A stretch of 64,000 nucleotides of DNA from Aerococcus sanguinicola (lineage in GTDB: Bacteria > Bacillota > Bacilli > Lactobacillales > Aerococcaceae): assembly GCF_001543145.1 (NCBI RefSeq), contig NZ_CP014160.1:310001-374000 (forward strand), written 5' to 3'. Shown piece after piece: positions 17,543 to 25,622 of this stretch; position 1 is the stretch's first letter; every line of letters starts with the position of its first letter. Below the pieces are notes generated by a model. It was not told the DNA's origin. It saw nothing but the letters and a program-made list of their open reading frames with translations, and made no database searches. The translations under genes were made by a program, and so were the position numbers.

Positions 17543-17622
17543 AGGAGTGGGGCGTTGAAACTGAGACTTAGCCATGGCTCTTTAGCGATTACTTTCAAGA
17601 GGTAGCGGATGCTCGCTAGCGC
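17543..17622 (+). repeat. Family A internal-deletion derivative
   Basis: About 80 bp: the left arm (CCAGGAGTGGGGCGTTGAAACTGAGACTTAGCCATG in several segments) runs straight into the right arm (GGCTCTTTAGCGATTACTTTC and GCTCGCTAGCGC). All internal hairpins are missing, giving a miniature palindrome. It lies between the dhaM stop and the shared terminator. Confidence 0.7.
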
Positions 17623-17642
17623 TATCTATTTCTAAGCGATTT

Positions 17643-18011
17643 TTATTTAACCACTAAATCTTTCAACTGTTTTTCCATTTCTTCCTGGTTCAAACCGGCC
17701 TGGGTGAGGGCAGCGGCGTTGTAGGCACCTTCGACAAAGGCAGTGTCATAGATGGTGATTTTTTTGTCGGACATTTCCTGGACCATTTCCAGGTTCATCT
17801 TGGCTGAGCCGAGGTCATAGAAGGCGTAGATCTGGTCGGCTTGGGAGGCCTCGATGGCAGCTTGGATCCGTTCGAAGGAGGTCCCGATGCCACCATCATC
17901 TAGCCCAGCGGCCTGGATAATTTCGACGTCCTTAGCTACTTCTTCCAAGAGGTCAACCACACCCTGGGCTAGGCCTTCCACGTGGGAAACTAAAAGAATG
18001 GCGCTAGTCAT
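17643..18011 (-). CDS. dhaM: DHA kinase phosphoryl donor subunit DhaM (EIIA-like)
   Basis: A 122-residue PTS EIIA-man-type protein that receives phosphate from HPr and passes it to the ADP held by DhaL. The active histidine is His10 in AILLVSHVEGLAQG. No HPr or EI domain is fused, as is usual for Gram-positive DhaM. The start at 18011 (MTSAILL) overlaps dhaL by 8 nt. It is the last gene of dhaKLM. Confidence 0.92.
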   Translation of the reverse strand: MTSAILLVSHVEGLAQGVVDLLEEVAKDVEIIQAAGLDDGGIGTSFERIQAAIEASQADQIYAFYDLGSAKMNLEMVQEMSDKKITIYDTAFVEGAYNAAALTQAGLNQEEMEKQLKDLVVK

Positions 18012-18597
18012 TGAGAACACCTGCTTCCACTAGGGCCTTGAGCCAGTAAGCGGTGGACATAGCTCCGGGATCGATGTGGCCAACTGACCGTTCGCCCACA
18101 TAGGAAGCCCGACCTTTGCGCGCCTGCATGTCCTCTGTCGCTTGAACCCAGCTGTCGATCTGATCCGCGGTCAGCTTTCCTTCCTGGGCAGCTTCCGCAG
18201 CGGGCAGCCAGACATCCAGCATGGTCTTGTCCCCAGCTTGGGCATGGCCGCGCTTGGCGATCCCATCTGCTGCTGCCTGGATAGCGGCTCCCCAGTCGCC
18301 CGCTTGACCCTGCAAGGCCTTGGCCATCTCCAAGAAGGCCGTCCCGTAGAGCGGACCCGAAGCCCCGCCAACCTTGGACATCATCGCCATGGCTGCCGCC
18401 TTTAAGAGGTCCACCACTGAGGCATCCTCCGCTTGGTCGTCCAGCTTCTCTTGGAGGGCATCCACGCCCCGCTTCATGTTGCCACCATGGTCCCCGTCCC
18501 CGATTGGCGTATCGAGTTCGGACAAATAGTCCTTGTTTTCCGTAACTTTTTGGCTAAAAAGGCTTAAAGCCTCGCGCACTGCTTGTTCTTGACTCAT
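18004..18597 (-). CDS. dhaL: DHA kinase ADP-binding subunit DhaL
   Basis: Holds a permanently bound ADP that is rephosphorylated by DhaM and used to phosphorylate dihydroxyacetone on DhaK. The Asp cluster for Mg-ADP is in TPIGDGDHGGNMKRGV, with GGASGPLYGTAFLEMA and GDKTMLDVWLPA further on; about 197 residues. I place the start at 18597, where GGAAGG stands 8 nt upstream; an ATG three codons earlier overlaps the dhaK stop codon and is possible. Confidence 0.92.
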   Translation of the reverse strand: MSQEQAVREALSLFSQKVTENKDYLSELDTPIGDGDHGGNMKRGVDALQEKLDDQAEDASVVDLLKAAAMAMMSKVGGASGPLYGTAFLEMAKALQGQAGDWGAAIQAAADGIAKRGHAQAGDKTMLDVWLPAAEAAQEGKLTADQIDSWVQATEDMQARKGRASYVGERSVGHIDPGAMSTAYWLKALVEAGVLND

Positions 18598-18599
18598 GT

Positions 18600-19580
18600 C
18601 TACCATCCTTCCACGTCAACATCGGCTTGGAGTAGGTCCAGCCAATCGTCTTCTAATTTTAAGAAAGTCAGGGAAATCCCTGCCATATCAATCGAGGTCA
18701 TCAGGTTACCGACCTTGGTGAAGGCAATGTCCAAGTCCTCGTCTGCTAGGAGGCCCATCACATCATTTAAAAAGATATATTGCTCCATCAGCGGCGTAGC
18801 CCCCATGCCGTTGACGAGGATGGCATAGCGGTCCCCGGCCTGCCAGTGGTTATAGGCCTTCAGCTTCTCCAACATTTCTTGGGCCATCGCCCGGGAAGGT
18901 TGGAGTTTTTCGCGTTTGTAGCCGGGCTCACCGTGGATGCCGACCCCGAACTCGATCTCATCATCGGCCAAGTTGAAGCCTTGCTTGCCGGACTCTGGGA
19001 CTGTGGCGCCAGACAAGGCTAGGCCGATGGAGGATAAATGATCGACTACCTGCTGACCCAGGCTGGCTAAGTCTTCCAGACTGGCTCCAGACCGGGCAGC
19101 AGCGCCAAGAATCTTATGAACGAAGACAGTGCCAGCCACCCCGCGCTTGCCCTGGGTGAAGTCGGAATCTTCCACCGCAATGTCGTCATCCACGACCACC
19201 TTAGCCACCGGAATATCGTCCATCTCCGCCATCTCCATGGCCATCTCGAAGTTCATGATATCCCCCGAATAATTCTTGATCACCAGCATGACTCCCTGGC
19301 CCTGGTTGGCTTCCTGGATGGCCCGGTAAACCTGGTCGGAAGTTGGCGAAGTGAAGACCTGGCCACAAACCGCTCCCATCAGCATGCCATCCCCAATAAA
19401 GCCGGCATGGCTAGGCTCGTGCCCGCTGCCCCCACCACTAATGACCGAAACTTGGTCGGGCCGGTCCTTGGCTAGGAGGATTCCTGTATCCTCAATCCGC
19501 TCGATCTTGGGATTGGCCAGAACCATGCCCGAAAGCATCTCATCGACCACATCCGAAGCTTGGTTGATAATCTTTTTCAT
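18600..19580 (-). CDS. dhaK: Dihydroxyacetone kinase substrate-binding subunit DhaK
   Basis: Binds dihydroxyacetone covalently through a histidine and presents it to DhaL; 326 residues. The conserved ISGGGSGHEPSHAGFIG block is near residue 50, and the covalent-site His is in FGVGIHGEPGYKR near residue 215. The start at 19580 (MKKIINQASD) has AAAGGAAAG upstream. The order dhaK-dhaL-dhaM with overlaps marks a PTS-dependent kinase operon for DHA made from glycerol. A glycerol dehydrogenase is not in the window. Confidence 0.94.
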   Translation of the reverse strand: MKKIINQASDVVDEMLSGMVLANPKIERIEDTGILLAKDRPDQVSVISGGGSGHEPSHAGFIGDGMLMGAVCGQVFTSPTSDQVYRAIQEANQGQGVMLVIKNYSGDIMNFEMAMEMAEMDDIPVAKVVVDDDIAVEDSDFTQGKRGVAGTVFVHKILGAAARSGASLEDLASLGQQVVDHLSSIGLALSGATVPESGKQGFNLADDEIEFGVGIHGEPGYKREKLQPSRAMAQEMLEKLKAYNHWQAGDRYAILVNGMGATPLMEQYIFLNDVMGLLADEDLDIAFTKVGNLMTSIDMAGISLTFLKLEDDWLDLLQADVDVEGW

Positions 19581-19685
19581 GATTGATCTTTCCTTTCTTT
19601 CATTCGATGCGCACATTCTTTTCTCCTATAATTTAACATAAAAGCGGTTTCTTTTCTATTTTTTAATCTTCTATTATACAGAGTA

Positions 19686-19725
19686 GTTGAGCATGCCTTG
19701 CACTGTTGAATTTGGGCCTTGAATT
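19686..19725 (-). repeat. Family A remnant, one end only
   Basis: TTGAGCATGCCTTGCACTG and TTGAATTTGGGCCTTGAA match the GTGCTGG-side arm; the remainder is missing. It lies 105 bp upstream of dhaK. Confidence 0.55.
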
Positions 19726-19803
19726 TCAATTGAATCAAAAAAAGATTCTTTGTTTTTATGGTGGATGACTACTGATTAAACAATAATTCTTTACCAACTT
19801 GTT

Positions 19804-19988
19804 TTGAGCAGGAGTTGAGCTTTGAATTTGATCGTTAGCCGTGACAAAGCAAGCGATGTGAATTAGGGATAGTCGGCGTTAGCCGTTACTAGCCCTTTGA
19901 AGCTCGCTAGGTGAGGGACCTTGGCCCGAGCCGGTGCCACGGCTCTTTAACGATTAAATTCAAAAGCGGAACGGATGCTCACTAGCAC
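19804..19988 (+). repeat. Family A element, short form
   Basis: TTGAGCAGGAGTTGAGC to GCTCACTAGCAC. The internal hairpin is AGGG..TAG..GGCGTTAGCC..CTA..CCCT. The end arms GATCGTTAGCC and GGCTCTTTAACGAT pair. It lies just beyond the terminator of the CPBP gene. A half copy of the opposite orientation lies at 19686-19725. Confidence 0.85.
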
Positions 19989-20004
19989 AATTTGATAAAG
20001 AAAG

Positions 20005-20036
20005 CAAAAAACTCCCAGCCTGGAAAGACTGGGAGG
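20005..20036 (-). terminator. Terminator of the CPBP protease gene
   Basis: On the minus strand CTCCCAG and CTGGGAG pair around a 10-nt loop, followed by TTTTTTG, about 10 nt after the stop codon. Confidence 0.85.
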
Positions 20037-20043
20037 GGTGGTT

Positions 20044-20781
20044 TTAGCCGAGTATGTGGAAGAGGTAGGAGCCTAAGAGGATGATGGCAGCGAAGCCGTT
20101 GTTCATCATATGGAGTAGGATGGCGTCTTTGATGTTGTTCCGCCGGCGGTAGACCAGGTAGAGGGCCACCCCGATGATGATGTACATCACCGCCTCAACA
20201 ATGTTACTGGACAAGTGGTTGAGACCAAAAATCACTGAACTCAAGACCAGGGGCCACCAGAAGCTCTCAGCCTTGAAGAAGAGGTGCTGGAAGATGCCCC
20301 GGAAGACCAACTCTTCTAAAAAAGGCACCGCAAAGCCCATCATAATGAAGAAGGCAATATTGGAAATAGGCGAGACCAAATCAGGATTACCGGAGAAGAG
20401 CATCTGGTCATTGGCCGATACCCCTGTCTCATACACAGCTTGGTTGGCCATGGTCAAGACTACCACCGCCACGCGAACCCCAATATAATAGAGGAAAACG
20501 ATTCCTACGTCCTTCCATCCCAAGCGGTCGAAGTTATCCTTGCCTTGGGCGCGTTTGTAATAAAAATTATAAAGAAAACGGTAAGTCACATAAGCAAAAA
20601 GTAGAACTAAGAGGGTCAAAATAGCTACTACTGGCCATGATAACCTGTGGGAATTTCCGTTGACCACAAGCATCAAGCCCATAGGCAGGGTCCCCCAAAC
20701 CATTAAGCCAAGCCATTTCAAAATATCCAAGAAGCGCTGCCCCCAGCCCTTCTCTTCCGTCGTATATTCTTCAGTCATCAT
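20044..20781 (-). CDS. CPBP family intramembrane glutamic endopeptidase
   Basis: A 245-residue multispanning membrane protein of the CPBP (CAAX protease, Abi) family. The catalytic motif FLEELVFRGIFQ comes first, followed by FGLNHLSSN and the third motif HMMNN. About six hydrophobic segments are visible. In lactic bacteria these proteins are linked to bacteriocin self-immunity or protein processing, but no bacteriocin gene is adjacent. The start at 20781 is set by AAAGGAGG five bases upstream; the ATG seven codons earlier precedes that site. Confidence 0.87.
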   Translation of the reverse strand: MMTEEYTTEEKGWGQRFLDILKWLGLMVWGTLPMGLMLVVNGNSHRLSWPVVAILTLLVLLFAYVTYRFLYNFYYKRAQGKDNFDRLGWKDVGIVFLYYIGVRVAVVVLTMANQAVYETGVSANDQMLFSGNPDLVSPISNIAFFIMMGFAVPFLEELVFRGIFQHLFFKAESFWWPLVLSSVIFGLNHLSSNIVEAVMYIIIGVALYLVYRRRNNIKDAILLHMMNNGFAAIILLGSYLFHILG

Positions 20782-20979
20782 CACGACCTCCTTTAACTTC
20801 ATTTTAACACAGGCAAAAAGCCCAACTCAATCAAAAAGGGAAAGCGGTTTAACCAGCGGGTCCTTTCCCTCATAAGAGTCAGTCATGAAGCAGGCATCAA
20901 ACTGCCATTTTTGTAAGAGAGAAAATTCCACTTTTTCCATAAGTTAAACATTGTTTTTTGGTAATTAACAATTTACTCA

Positions 20980-21347
20980 TGAGCAGGAGTGAAGCGTTGA
21001 AGTTGATTGTTAGCCATGAACAAGCAAGCCAGGGTGCGAAGGCTAGTGGGAGAAATAGACCTCTGGAGCAAAGAGACAGAGAAGACTGAAAGTCTTCGGC
21101 GGCTCTTTGTGAAGAGGAGCTATTTCTGCTAGCTTGAACCCAACTAGAAGCGAATTACGGAGCGTAGGCTTTAGCCATACGGTCCGTTTAAGTCTCGCTA
21201 GGCGAGAGACCTTGGCTCGAGCCGGTGCTATGCTTTAGCCGTTGGAGCGATAGCGACTTACGGATAAAGTACAAGACGGCTTTAGCCAGTGTTGATCCTC
21301 TGAATATTTAACAATCAAATTCAAAAGCGGAACGGATGCTCATCATT
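20980..21347 (+). repeat. Family A element, long form, carrying a Family B hairpin
   Basis: Starts ATGAGCAGGAGTGAAGC and ends GGATGCTCAT. It has the long-form segment (GGAGCGATAGCGACTTACGG) and is interrupted by a Family B unit between AAGCAAGC and GCGAATTACGG. Its right end lies 25 nt beyond the rplS terminator. Confidence 0.85.
21030..21147 (+). repeat. Family B hairpin inside a Family A element
   Basis: Runs from CAGGGTGCGAAGG to GAACCCAACTAGA. Nested stems are GCTAG/CTAGC, AGAAATAG/CTATTTCT, CAAAGAG/CTCTTTG and GAAGACT/AGTCTTC. The type is the same as the unit inside the element at 53073. Confidence 0.85.
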
Positions 21348-21371
21348 ACAATTTATATACCCATCCCCCAA

Positions 21372-21402
21372 AAAGAAAAAGCAGCAAGCCAAGCCTGCTG
21401 CT
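21372..21402 (-). terminator. rplS terminator
   Basis: On the minus strand AAGCAGCA and TGCTGC pair around GGCTTGGCT, followed by TTTTTCTTTTT, 16 nt after the stop codon. Confidence 0.85.
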
Positions 21403-21417
21403 TCAATATCTATCGAA

Positions 21418-21768
21418 CTATTTACGACGGCGTTCAGCAATCCGAGCTGCCTTACCGTGACGATCACGTAAGTAGTATAATTTCGCACGACGAACTTTAC
21501 CTTGACGGATCACTTCGATTTGGTCAACACGTGGGGTATGAACTGGGAAAGTCCGTTCCACACCAACACCACTAGAAATCTTACGAACAGTGTAAGTTTC
21601 GCTGATACCTTGGCCGCGGCGTTTGATGACAACACCTTCGAAGATCTGGATACGTTCACGGTCACCTTCGACAACCTTAGCGTGGACACGAACGGTGTCA
21701 CCAGGACGGAAGTCTGGGATATCAGAACGTAATTGTTCATTTGTAATGCTTTCAATTAATTTACTCAT
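21418..21768 (-). CDS. rplS: 50S ribosomal protein L19
   Basis: 116 residues, usual length, with [29 protein letters not shown] and a basic C-terminus ([14 protein letters not shown]). It lies at the 30S-50S interface in the ribosome. The start at 21768 (MSKLIESIT) follows AAGGAGAAAAAAC; the earlier in-frame ATG is in the leader. Normally it follows trmD; here about 12 kb of other genes separates them. Confidence 0.97.
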   Translation of the reverse strand: MSKLIESITNEQLRSDIPDFRPGDTVRVHAKVVEGDRERIQIFEGVVIKRRGQGISETYTVRKISSGVGVERTFPVHTPRVDQIEVIRQGKVRRAKLYYLRDRHGKAARIAERRRK

Positions 21769-21777
21769 GTTTTTTCT

Positions 21778-21835
21778 CCTTCCAACAAACACTCATAGCA
21801 GGCCGTCCTGCCAGCGGAATATCGTTTGATACGTG
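21778..21835 (-). ncRNA. Probable L19 leader (autoregulatory 5' element)
   Basis: Upstream of rplS a compact structure is visible on the minus strand: outer pairing CAAAC/GTTTG encloses the hairpin GCAGG-ACGG-CCTGC, then TATGAGTGTTTG. It resembles the L19 leader found before rplS in many Firmicutes, where excess L19 is thought to bind its own mRNA. Assignment rests on position and remembered motif, not on a covariance search. Confidence 0.55.
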
Positions 21836-21887
21836 ACAATTACTCACAAGTACATAGTCTACCAAACTCGCGCGGATTTGTAAAGGA

Positions 21888-22595
21888 TTATTTGAGATTT
21901 TTTTGGACCCAAGTGAGGACCTCAGGGAAGTTCATGCAGACCTGGTCCACATAGTCGTCAACCCCTTCAAATTCGCGGTCCCGGTGGTTGAGCCAAACCG
22001 TGTAGAAACCAGCTTCCTTGGCCGCCACCATATCGTGCTTGAAGTTATCGCCGAAGTAGACACTATCTTCAGGTCGGATACCCATCCGCTGGCAGATCAG
22101 GTCAAAAATTTCGCGCTCGGGTTTGGCCACCCCTACCTCTTCTGAAACCAGGATATAGGCTTCTGGAATCCAGTCCGTCAAGCCCATGGTCGCTACCTTG
22201 GCCCATTGCTTAGCGGTTTCGCCATTGGTAATGACACCCATGGCCTGGTCCGCTTCCTTGACTAGGTCGAGGACTTGGCGCATATCGTCTTGGAGGTCCA
22301 GGTCCTTTTGGTAGCGCTGGTAGGCTTCTTGGAAGGCCCAGCCTTGTTCACTGGAAATGTCAATCCCATCATCAGCCAGGGGGGACTGGATGCGCTTGAT
22401 CTGCATCTGCTTGATGCCCTCGGGGTCGAAGGCAAGACCTGGGAATTCTGTATCCGAAATATAGCGGCTCTTCTTATACCAGATCGGCGCCCGATCCTGG
22501 TCCAAGTCGGGAAAGACCTCTGTCAAAGCCCGGCGGAAGGGATCCATCTGGTCGTAGAGGGTGTCATCAATATCAAAAATAAAATTCTTCAGCAT
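21888..22595 (-). CDS. HAD family hydrolase
   Basis: A 235-residue HAD-IA phosphatase. Motif I is FIFDIDDTLYDQ, motif II is MGVITNGE, the conserved Lys is in VGVAKPEREIFD, and motif IV is VYFGDNFKHDMVAAKEAG. The cap domain is helical. It is most like YjjG-type nucleotide or sugar phosphate phosphatases; the substrate is open. It is divergent from tpiA. Confidence 0.86.
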   Translation of the reverse strand: MLKNFIFDIDDTLYDQMDPFRRALTEVFPDLDQDRAPIWYKKSRYISDTEFPGLAFDPEGIKQMQIKRIQSPLADDGIDISSEQGWAFQEAYQRYQKDLDLQDDMRQVLDLVKEADQAMGVITNGETAKQWAKVATMGLTDWIPEAYILVSEEVGVAKPEREIFDLICQRMGIRPEDSVYFGDNFKHDMVAAKEAGFYTVWLNHRDREFEGVDDYVDQVCMNFPEVLTWVQKNLK

Positions 22596-22735
22596 AAACT
22601 CTCCTTCTCACTCTCTTCTCGCGTCACACATCCCCTCCATTCTAACACATTTCAGCCCCTTCCCTAGCGAATGAGAAAAATCTTAGGCGCCTCGTCATAA
22701 ATTTCGCTGGAACTGACTTTTATGTTGCTTATTTC

Positions 22736-22852
22736 TTGGGCTCAGGCTAGCAGAAATAGGTCTTCTTCACAAGAAACTATAGAAGGCGGCCTTCAACCTT
22801 CTATGCTCTCTTGGTCTAGAGCTCTATTTCTCCCGCTAGCCTCCACCCCCTT
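22736..22852 (-). repeat. Family B hairpin in a divergent promoter region
   Basis: Nested arms GGCTAGCAG/CGCTAGCC and AGAAATAG/CTATTTCT enclose a degenerated inner stem (TAGAAGGcgGCCTTCaACCTTCTA), ending CACCCCCTT. It is the only complete copy between two 5' gene ends (the HAD gene and tpiA) and is more diverged than the others. Confidence 0.75.
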
Positions 22853-22938
22853 TGAGATTTTCTTCACTTTACAATAGTGTTTTCAAAGCAAAAATGGTAG
22901 AATACAAGTGTACTTAATTTCTGAAGGGAGATTTTAAA

Positions 22939-23694
22939 TTGGTTAAGACAATTATTGCCGGAAACTGGAAATTAAACAAGACTGCTGGGGAAGCGAAAAG
23001 CTTCATCGATGACTTAAAAGCCCAAGTGGACGCTGACGTGGACGCTGATGTGGTCGTTATCCCACCTGCCCTCTTCGTAGCTGACGCTGTGGAACGCACT
23101 CAAGATTCTGCCCTTAAAGTGGGAGCCCAAAACTGCTACTCTGAAGATAGCGGTGCCTTCACAGGCGAAACTAGCCCTGCTGCCTTGAGCGACCTCGGCG
23201 TAGACTATGTGGTCCTCGGCCACTCCGAACGCCGCGAAATCTTCAAAGAAACTGACGAAGAGATCAACGCTAAGGTGAAAGCTGCCTTAGACAACAAGTT
23301 GACCCCTATCCTCTGTGTGGGTGAAACGCTTGAACAACGTGAAGCTAATGAATACGTGGCCTTCATCACGGAACAATTAAAGGCTGCCCTCAAAGGCTTA
23401 GACGCTAATGACATCTCACAAGTTGTCTTCGCTTACGAACCCATCTGGGCGATCGGAACTGGTAAGACAGCTTCTGCCCAAGACGCAGAAGAAGTCTGTG
23501 CAGAAATCCGTCAAGTCATTGCGGAATTGACTTCAGAAGATGTCGCTAAAGAAGCCAGCATCCTCTACGGCGGTTCTGTTAAAGCCGCTAACGCCAAAGA
23601 AATCCTATCCCAAGACAACATCAACGGCGTGCTCGTTGGTGGCGCCAGCCTAGAAGTTGACAGCTTCACTGGGATTATTGATGCGGTTAAATAA
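22939..23694 (+). CDS. tpiA: Triose-phosphate isomerase
   Basis: Interconverts DHAP and glyceraldehyde 3-phosphate; 251 residues. Active-site residues are visible: Lys in AGNWKLNKT, His in VLGHSERR and Glu in FAYEPIWAIGTGKTAS, with the phosphate-binding LYGGSVKAAN late. It starts with TTG at 22939, eight bases after AAGGGAG; no ATG gives a full N-terminus. It is monocistronic, and links the glycerol routes in this window to glycolysis. Confidence 0.96.
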   Translation: MVKTIIAGNWKLNKTAGEAKSFIDDLKAQVDADVDADVVVIPPALFVADAVERTQDSALKVGAQNCYSEDSGAFTGETSPAALSDLGVDYVVLGHSERREIFKETDEEINAKVKAALDNKLTPILCVGETLEQREANEYVAFITEQLKAALKGLDANDISQVVFAYEPIWAIGTGKTASAQDAEEVCAEIRQVIAELTSEDVAKEASILYGGSVKAANAKEILSQDNINGVLVGGASLEVDSFTGIIDAVK

Positions 23695-23721
23695 GTTGAT
23701 CTAAAATTTAAATAAAGATAG

Positions 23722-23766
23722 AGCCCCCAAAAGCCTGGTAGTGGTCAGCTTTTGGGGGCTTTGTTT
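23722..23766 (+). terminator. tpiA terminator
   Basis: AGCCCCCAAAAGC and GCTTTTGGGGGCT form a perfect 13-bp stem followed by TTGTTT, 27 nt after the stop codon. Confidence 0.9.
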
Positions 23767-23782
23767 GCTGATTCAATGAATT

Positions 23783-24088
23783 GTGCTGGTGAGCATGCCT
23801 TGCGCTTTTGAATTTGGCCCTTGAAGAGCCGTGGCACCGGTTCGGGCCAAAGTCCCTCACCTAGCAAGCTTCAAACGCCTAGTAACGGCTGACGCCGACT
23901 AGCCGTAATTCACATCTAGTCGGGTTTGCAAGAGCAGCTTTGGAGTGCTTTCGCAAGTTGGAAACGTGCAAGCGGGCTTGCCCTTATTCCAACTTACTCC
24001 AAGCATCCAAAGCTGAACGCTCTTACTCGCACCCTGATGCTTGCTTGGTCACGGCTAAGGGCCAACTTCAACTCTCCACTCCTGCTCA
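23783..24088 (-). repeat. Family A element carrying a Family B hairpin
   Basis: GTGCTGGTGAGCATGCC to CACTCCTGCTCA, short form, interrupted at TAATTCACAT by a Family B unit. It starts about 20 nt beyond the tpiA terminator stem. The remaining gap to 24297 is A/T-rich and shows nothing else. Confidence 0.85.
23916..24038 (-). repeat. Family B hairpin inside a Family A element
   Basis: From CTAGTCGGGTTTGC to CGCACCCTGAT. Stems are AAGAGC/GCTCTT, AGCTTTGGA/TCCAAAGCT and AAGTTGGAA/TTCCAACTT, almost identical to unit 2 of the array at 3003 and unlike the B units in the other two composite elements. The insertion site and relative orientation are the same as theirs. Confidence 0.85.
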
Positions 24089-24344
24089 AAAGTAACTGAT
24101 ATAGATTTTTTATTTCTAATTACACATTACAAAAGGAAAGCTTTCTTTTTAAATAATAGCTAGGGATAGCTATAGTGCTTTTGACTTTGATCATTGAATT
24201 TAAGAGGAGTAGGAAAAACTGTATTTTTTATTTCCTAGTCAATAAGTGCTGTTTTTGACTCTTATCGATTGAAAGCACTTATGTTTTCTTGTTAGAATGG
24301 AGGTGCAAGAGGCAGTGAGTTTTTTAGAGAGGAGCTGGCAAGTG

Positions 24345-24446
24345 ATGAAGGACAACAAGACCATTCGCAATATCTTAATTTTTGTGGGCGGCTTAGTCGT
24401 CGGTATTCTATTGAGCACACTCTTTAACGTCATGGCCCCCTTCTAG
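24345..24446 (+). CDS. Small single-span membrane protein
   Basis: A 33-residue product MKDNKTIRNILIFVGGLVVG followed by ILLSTLFNVMAPF: a short charged N-terminus and one membrane span. GAGAGGAG stands about 10 nt upstream and a strong terminator follows 16 nt after the stop, supporting a real gene. An in-frame ATG at 24297 would give 49 residues. I recognise no family. Confidence 0.6.
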   Translation: MKDNKTIRNILIFVGGLVVGILLSTLFNVMAPF

Positions 24447-24461
24447 CCTATCATAAGCAGT

Positions 24462-24500
24462 CAGGCCTCCTAACGGTATGTGTTGGGAGGCCTGTTTTTA
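24462..24500 (+). terminator. Terminator of the small membrane-protein gene
   Basis: CAGGCCTCC and GGAGGCCTG form a perfect 9-bp stem followed by TTTTTA. Confidence 0.85.
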
Positions 24501-24553
24501 TTTTACAGTCATTAGATTTCGACATGCTTGACGAGTTTATAAGGGCTATCTCT

Positions 24554-24715
24554 TTAATCGTAGGCCTTGAATATTAAGCCATGAATGATGAAAAAGATGA
24601 TCACAAAAGAAAGAAAATCAATCAACAGATTGTCTAAATTTATCCAATTTCCTAGCACACTTTGGATAATAAAAGCTAGGGCAAGGGTTATGACATCGAG
24701 TATAAAATTCTTCAT
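24554..24715 (-). CDS. Small two-span membrane protein
   Basis: A 53-residue product starting MKNFILDVITLALAFIIQ, with a second hydrophobic segment LLIDFLSFVIIFFIIHGLIF and a short polar end KAYD. The ATG at 24715 has a perfect AAGGAGG six nt upstream. It is the most distal of four clustered tiny membrane-protein genes on this strand (24554-25622). No family is recognised. Confidence 0.65.
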   Translation of the reverse strand: MKNFILDVITLALAFIIQSVLGNWINLDNLLIDFLSFVIIFFIIHGLIFKAYD

Positions 24716-24771
24716 AGTTCCTCCTTAAATTAAATGATGCTTCAAACTTCGAAAATCATTGTCGCTAAGGA

Positions 24772-25023
24772 TTAATCTTCACAATCTCTCAAGATAAAAA
24801 AGTAAAAAGTTAAGGCTATAATCACTGCCGGAAGGATGGCAATTACATTATAAGCCAAGAACTTCTGCAGAACAAAAACAAGAATATGACTGGCCGACGT
24901 GTCGAGCACATACTGGAACTTCCCGGCCACCCCATCCACAATAATTGTGATCGCAAAAATAAGGAAATAGGCATAAAAGCCATACTTGGCACTCAACTGG
25001 CGCTTTCTTAACTGGTCATTCAT
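24772..25023 (-). CDS. Hypothetical membrane protein (83 aa)
   Basis: A charged N-terminus (MNDQLRKRQLSAKYG) precedes two clear membrane spans (FYAYFLIFAITIIVDGVAG and FLAYNVIAILPAVIIALTFY), ending FFILRDCED. GAGGAGG lies upstream of the ATG. It stands 31 nt after the next tiny gene and is probably co-transcribed with it. I do not recognise a family and assign no function. Confidence 0.7.
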   Translation of the reverse strand: MNDQLRKRQLSAKYGFYAYFLIFAITIIVDGVAGKFQYVLDTSASHILVFVLQKFLAYNVIAILPAVIIALTFYFFILRDCED

Positions 25024-25054
25024 TACAGGCCTCCTCTATCTAATCATCACTCAC

Positions 25055-25213
25055 TTAATCTTCCTTCTTACCATCATCCTTGAAGCCCATACCGATTCCC
25101 GTACCGACTGCAAGACTCAATCCAATACCAAGGGGCACACTATCAATCGTCCACTCCAGGAACACGCCAACTATCATCGCTAAACCAAGCCAGAATCCAA
25201 AATTATCTTTCAT
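25055..25213 (-). CDS. Small glycine-rich membrane protein
   Basis: A 52-residue protein beginning MKDNFGFWLGLAMIVGVFLE. The second half has a glycine-zipper pattern (PLGIGLSLAVGTGIGMGF) and a charged tail (KDDGKKED). The start at 25213 follows GGAGGAAAGGT; an upstream in-frame start is less likely. It is clearly paralogous to the product of 25476-25622, sharing the MKDN start, the WxGL motif and the Gly-rich half. Confidence 0.7.
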   Translation of the reverse strand: MKDNFGFWLGLAMIVGVFLEWTIDSVPLGIGLSLAVGTGIGMGFKDDGKKED

Positions 25214-25341
25214 ACCTTTCCTCCCCCAATCGATAACCACACTTGAAAGATTAAATTTTCTTAGCTTCTAAAACTACTGTAAAGGCTTTAGCTTCCCTTG
25301 TCAATCAATATTGGTTTTATTTTTTATTATATATGCAGAAA

Positions 25342-25360
25342 TTATATATATATATATATA
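25342..25360. repeat. TA microsatellite
   Basis: About nine TA dinucleotides in a row within an A/T-rich gap between two paralogous tiny genes. It could be slippage-prone. Confidence 0.8.
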
Positions 25361-25475
25361 AGCAAAGGCTATTATATTTGCTGTTTTGAATTAATAAAAA
25401 GAGTCAGCTCAAGGCCGACCTTTATATCCCATAGAATCTAATCGCATCATGCATAAGATAATGCTAGGGGTCAGG

Positions 25476-25622
25476 CTATTCATCCCCTTCAAAAGCAACA
25501 CCTACAGAAGCTCCGATGATTAAACCAAAACCTATTCCAATCCCGAGTCTACCTGTTAATACACCGAAAACTACTCCAAAAATTAATCCTAAACCAATCC
25601 ACAATTCCAAGTTATCCTTCAT
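25476..25622 (-). CDS. Small glycine-rich membrane protein, paralogue
   Basis: A 48-residue product (MKDNLELWIGLGLIFGVVFG then RLGIGIGFGLIIGASVGVAF and EGDE), too short for usual gene calling. AAGGAGGAG stands 8 nt before the ATG. It duplicates the gene at 25055-25213. Such Gly-rich two-span peptides are common in Lactobacillales without known function; the glycine zipper suggests tight helix packing or oligomers in the membrane. Confidence 0.68.
   Translation of the reverse strand: MKDNLELWIGLGLIFGVVFGVLTGRLGIGIGFGLIIGASVGVAFEGDE

Noticed and set aside
19640..19660. cre box upstream of dhaK
   Set aside because: AGAAACCGCTTTTA on the minus strand is suggestive but lacks the leading TG, and no clear promoter fixes its position.
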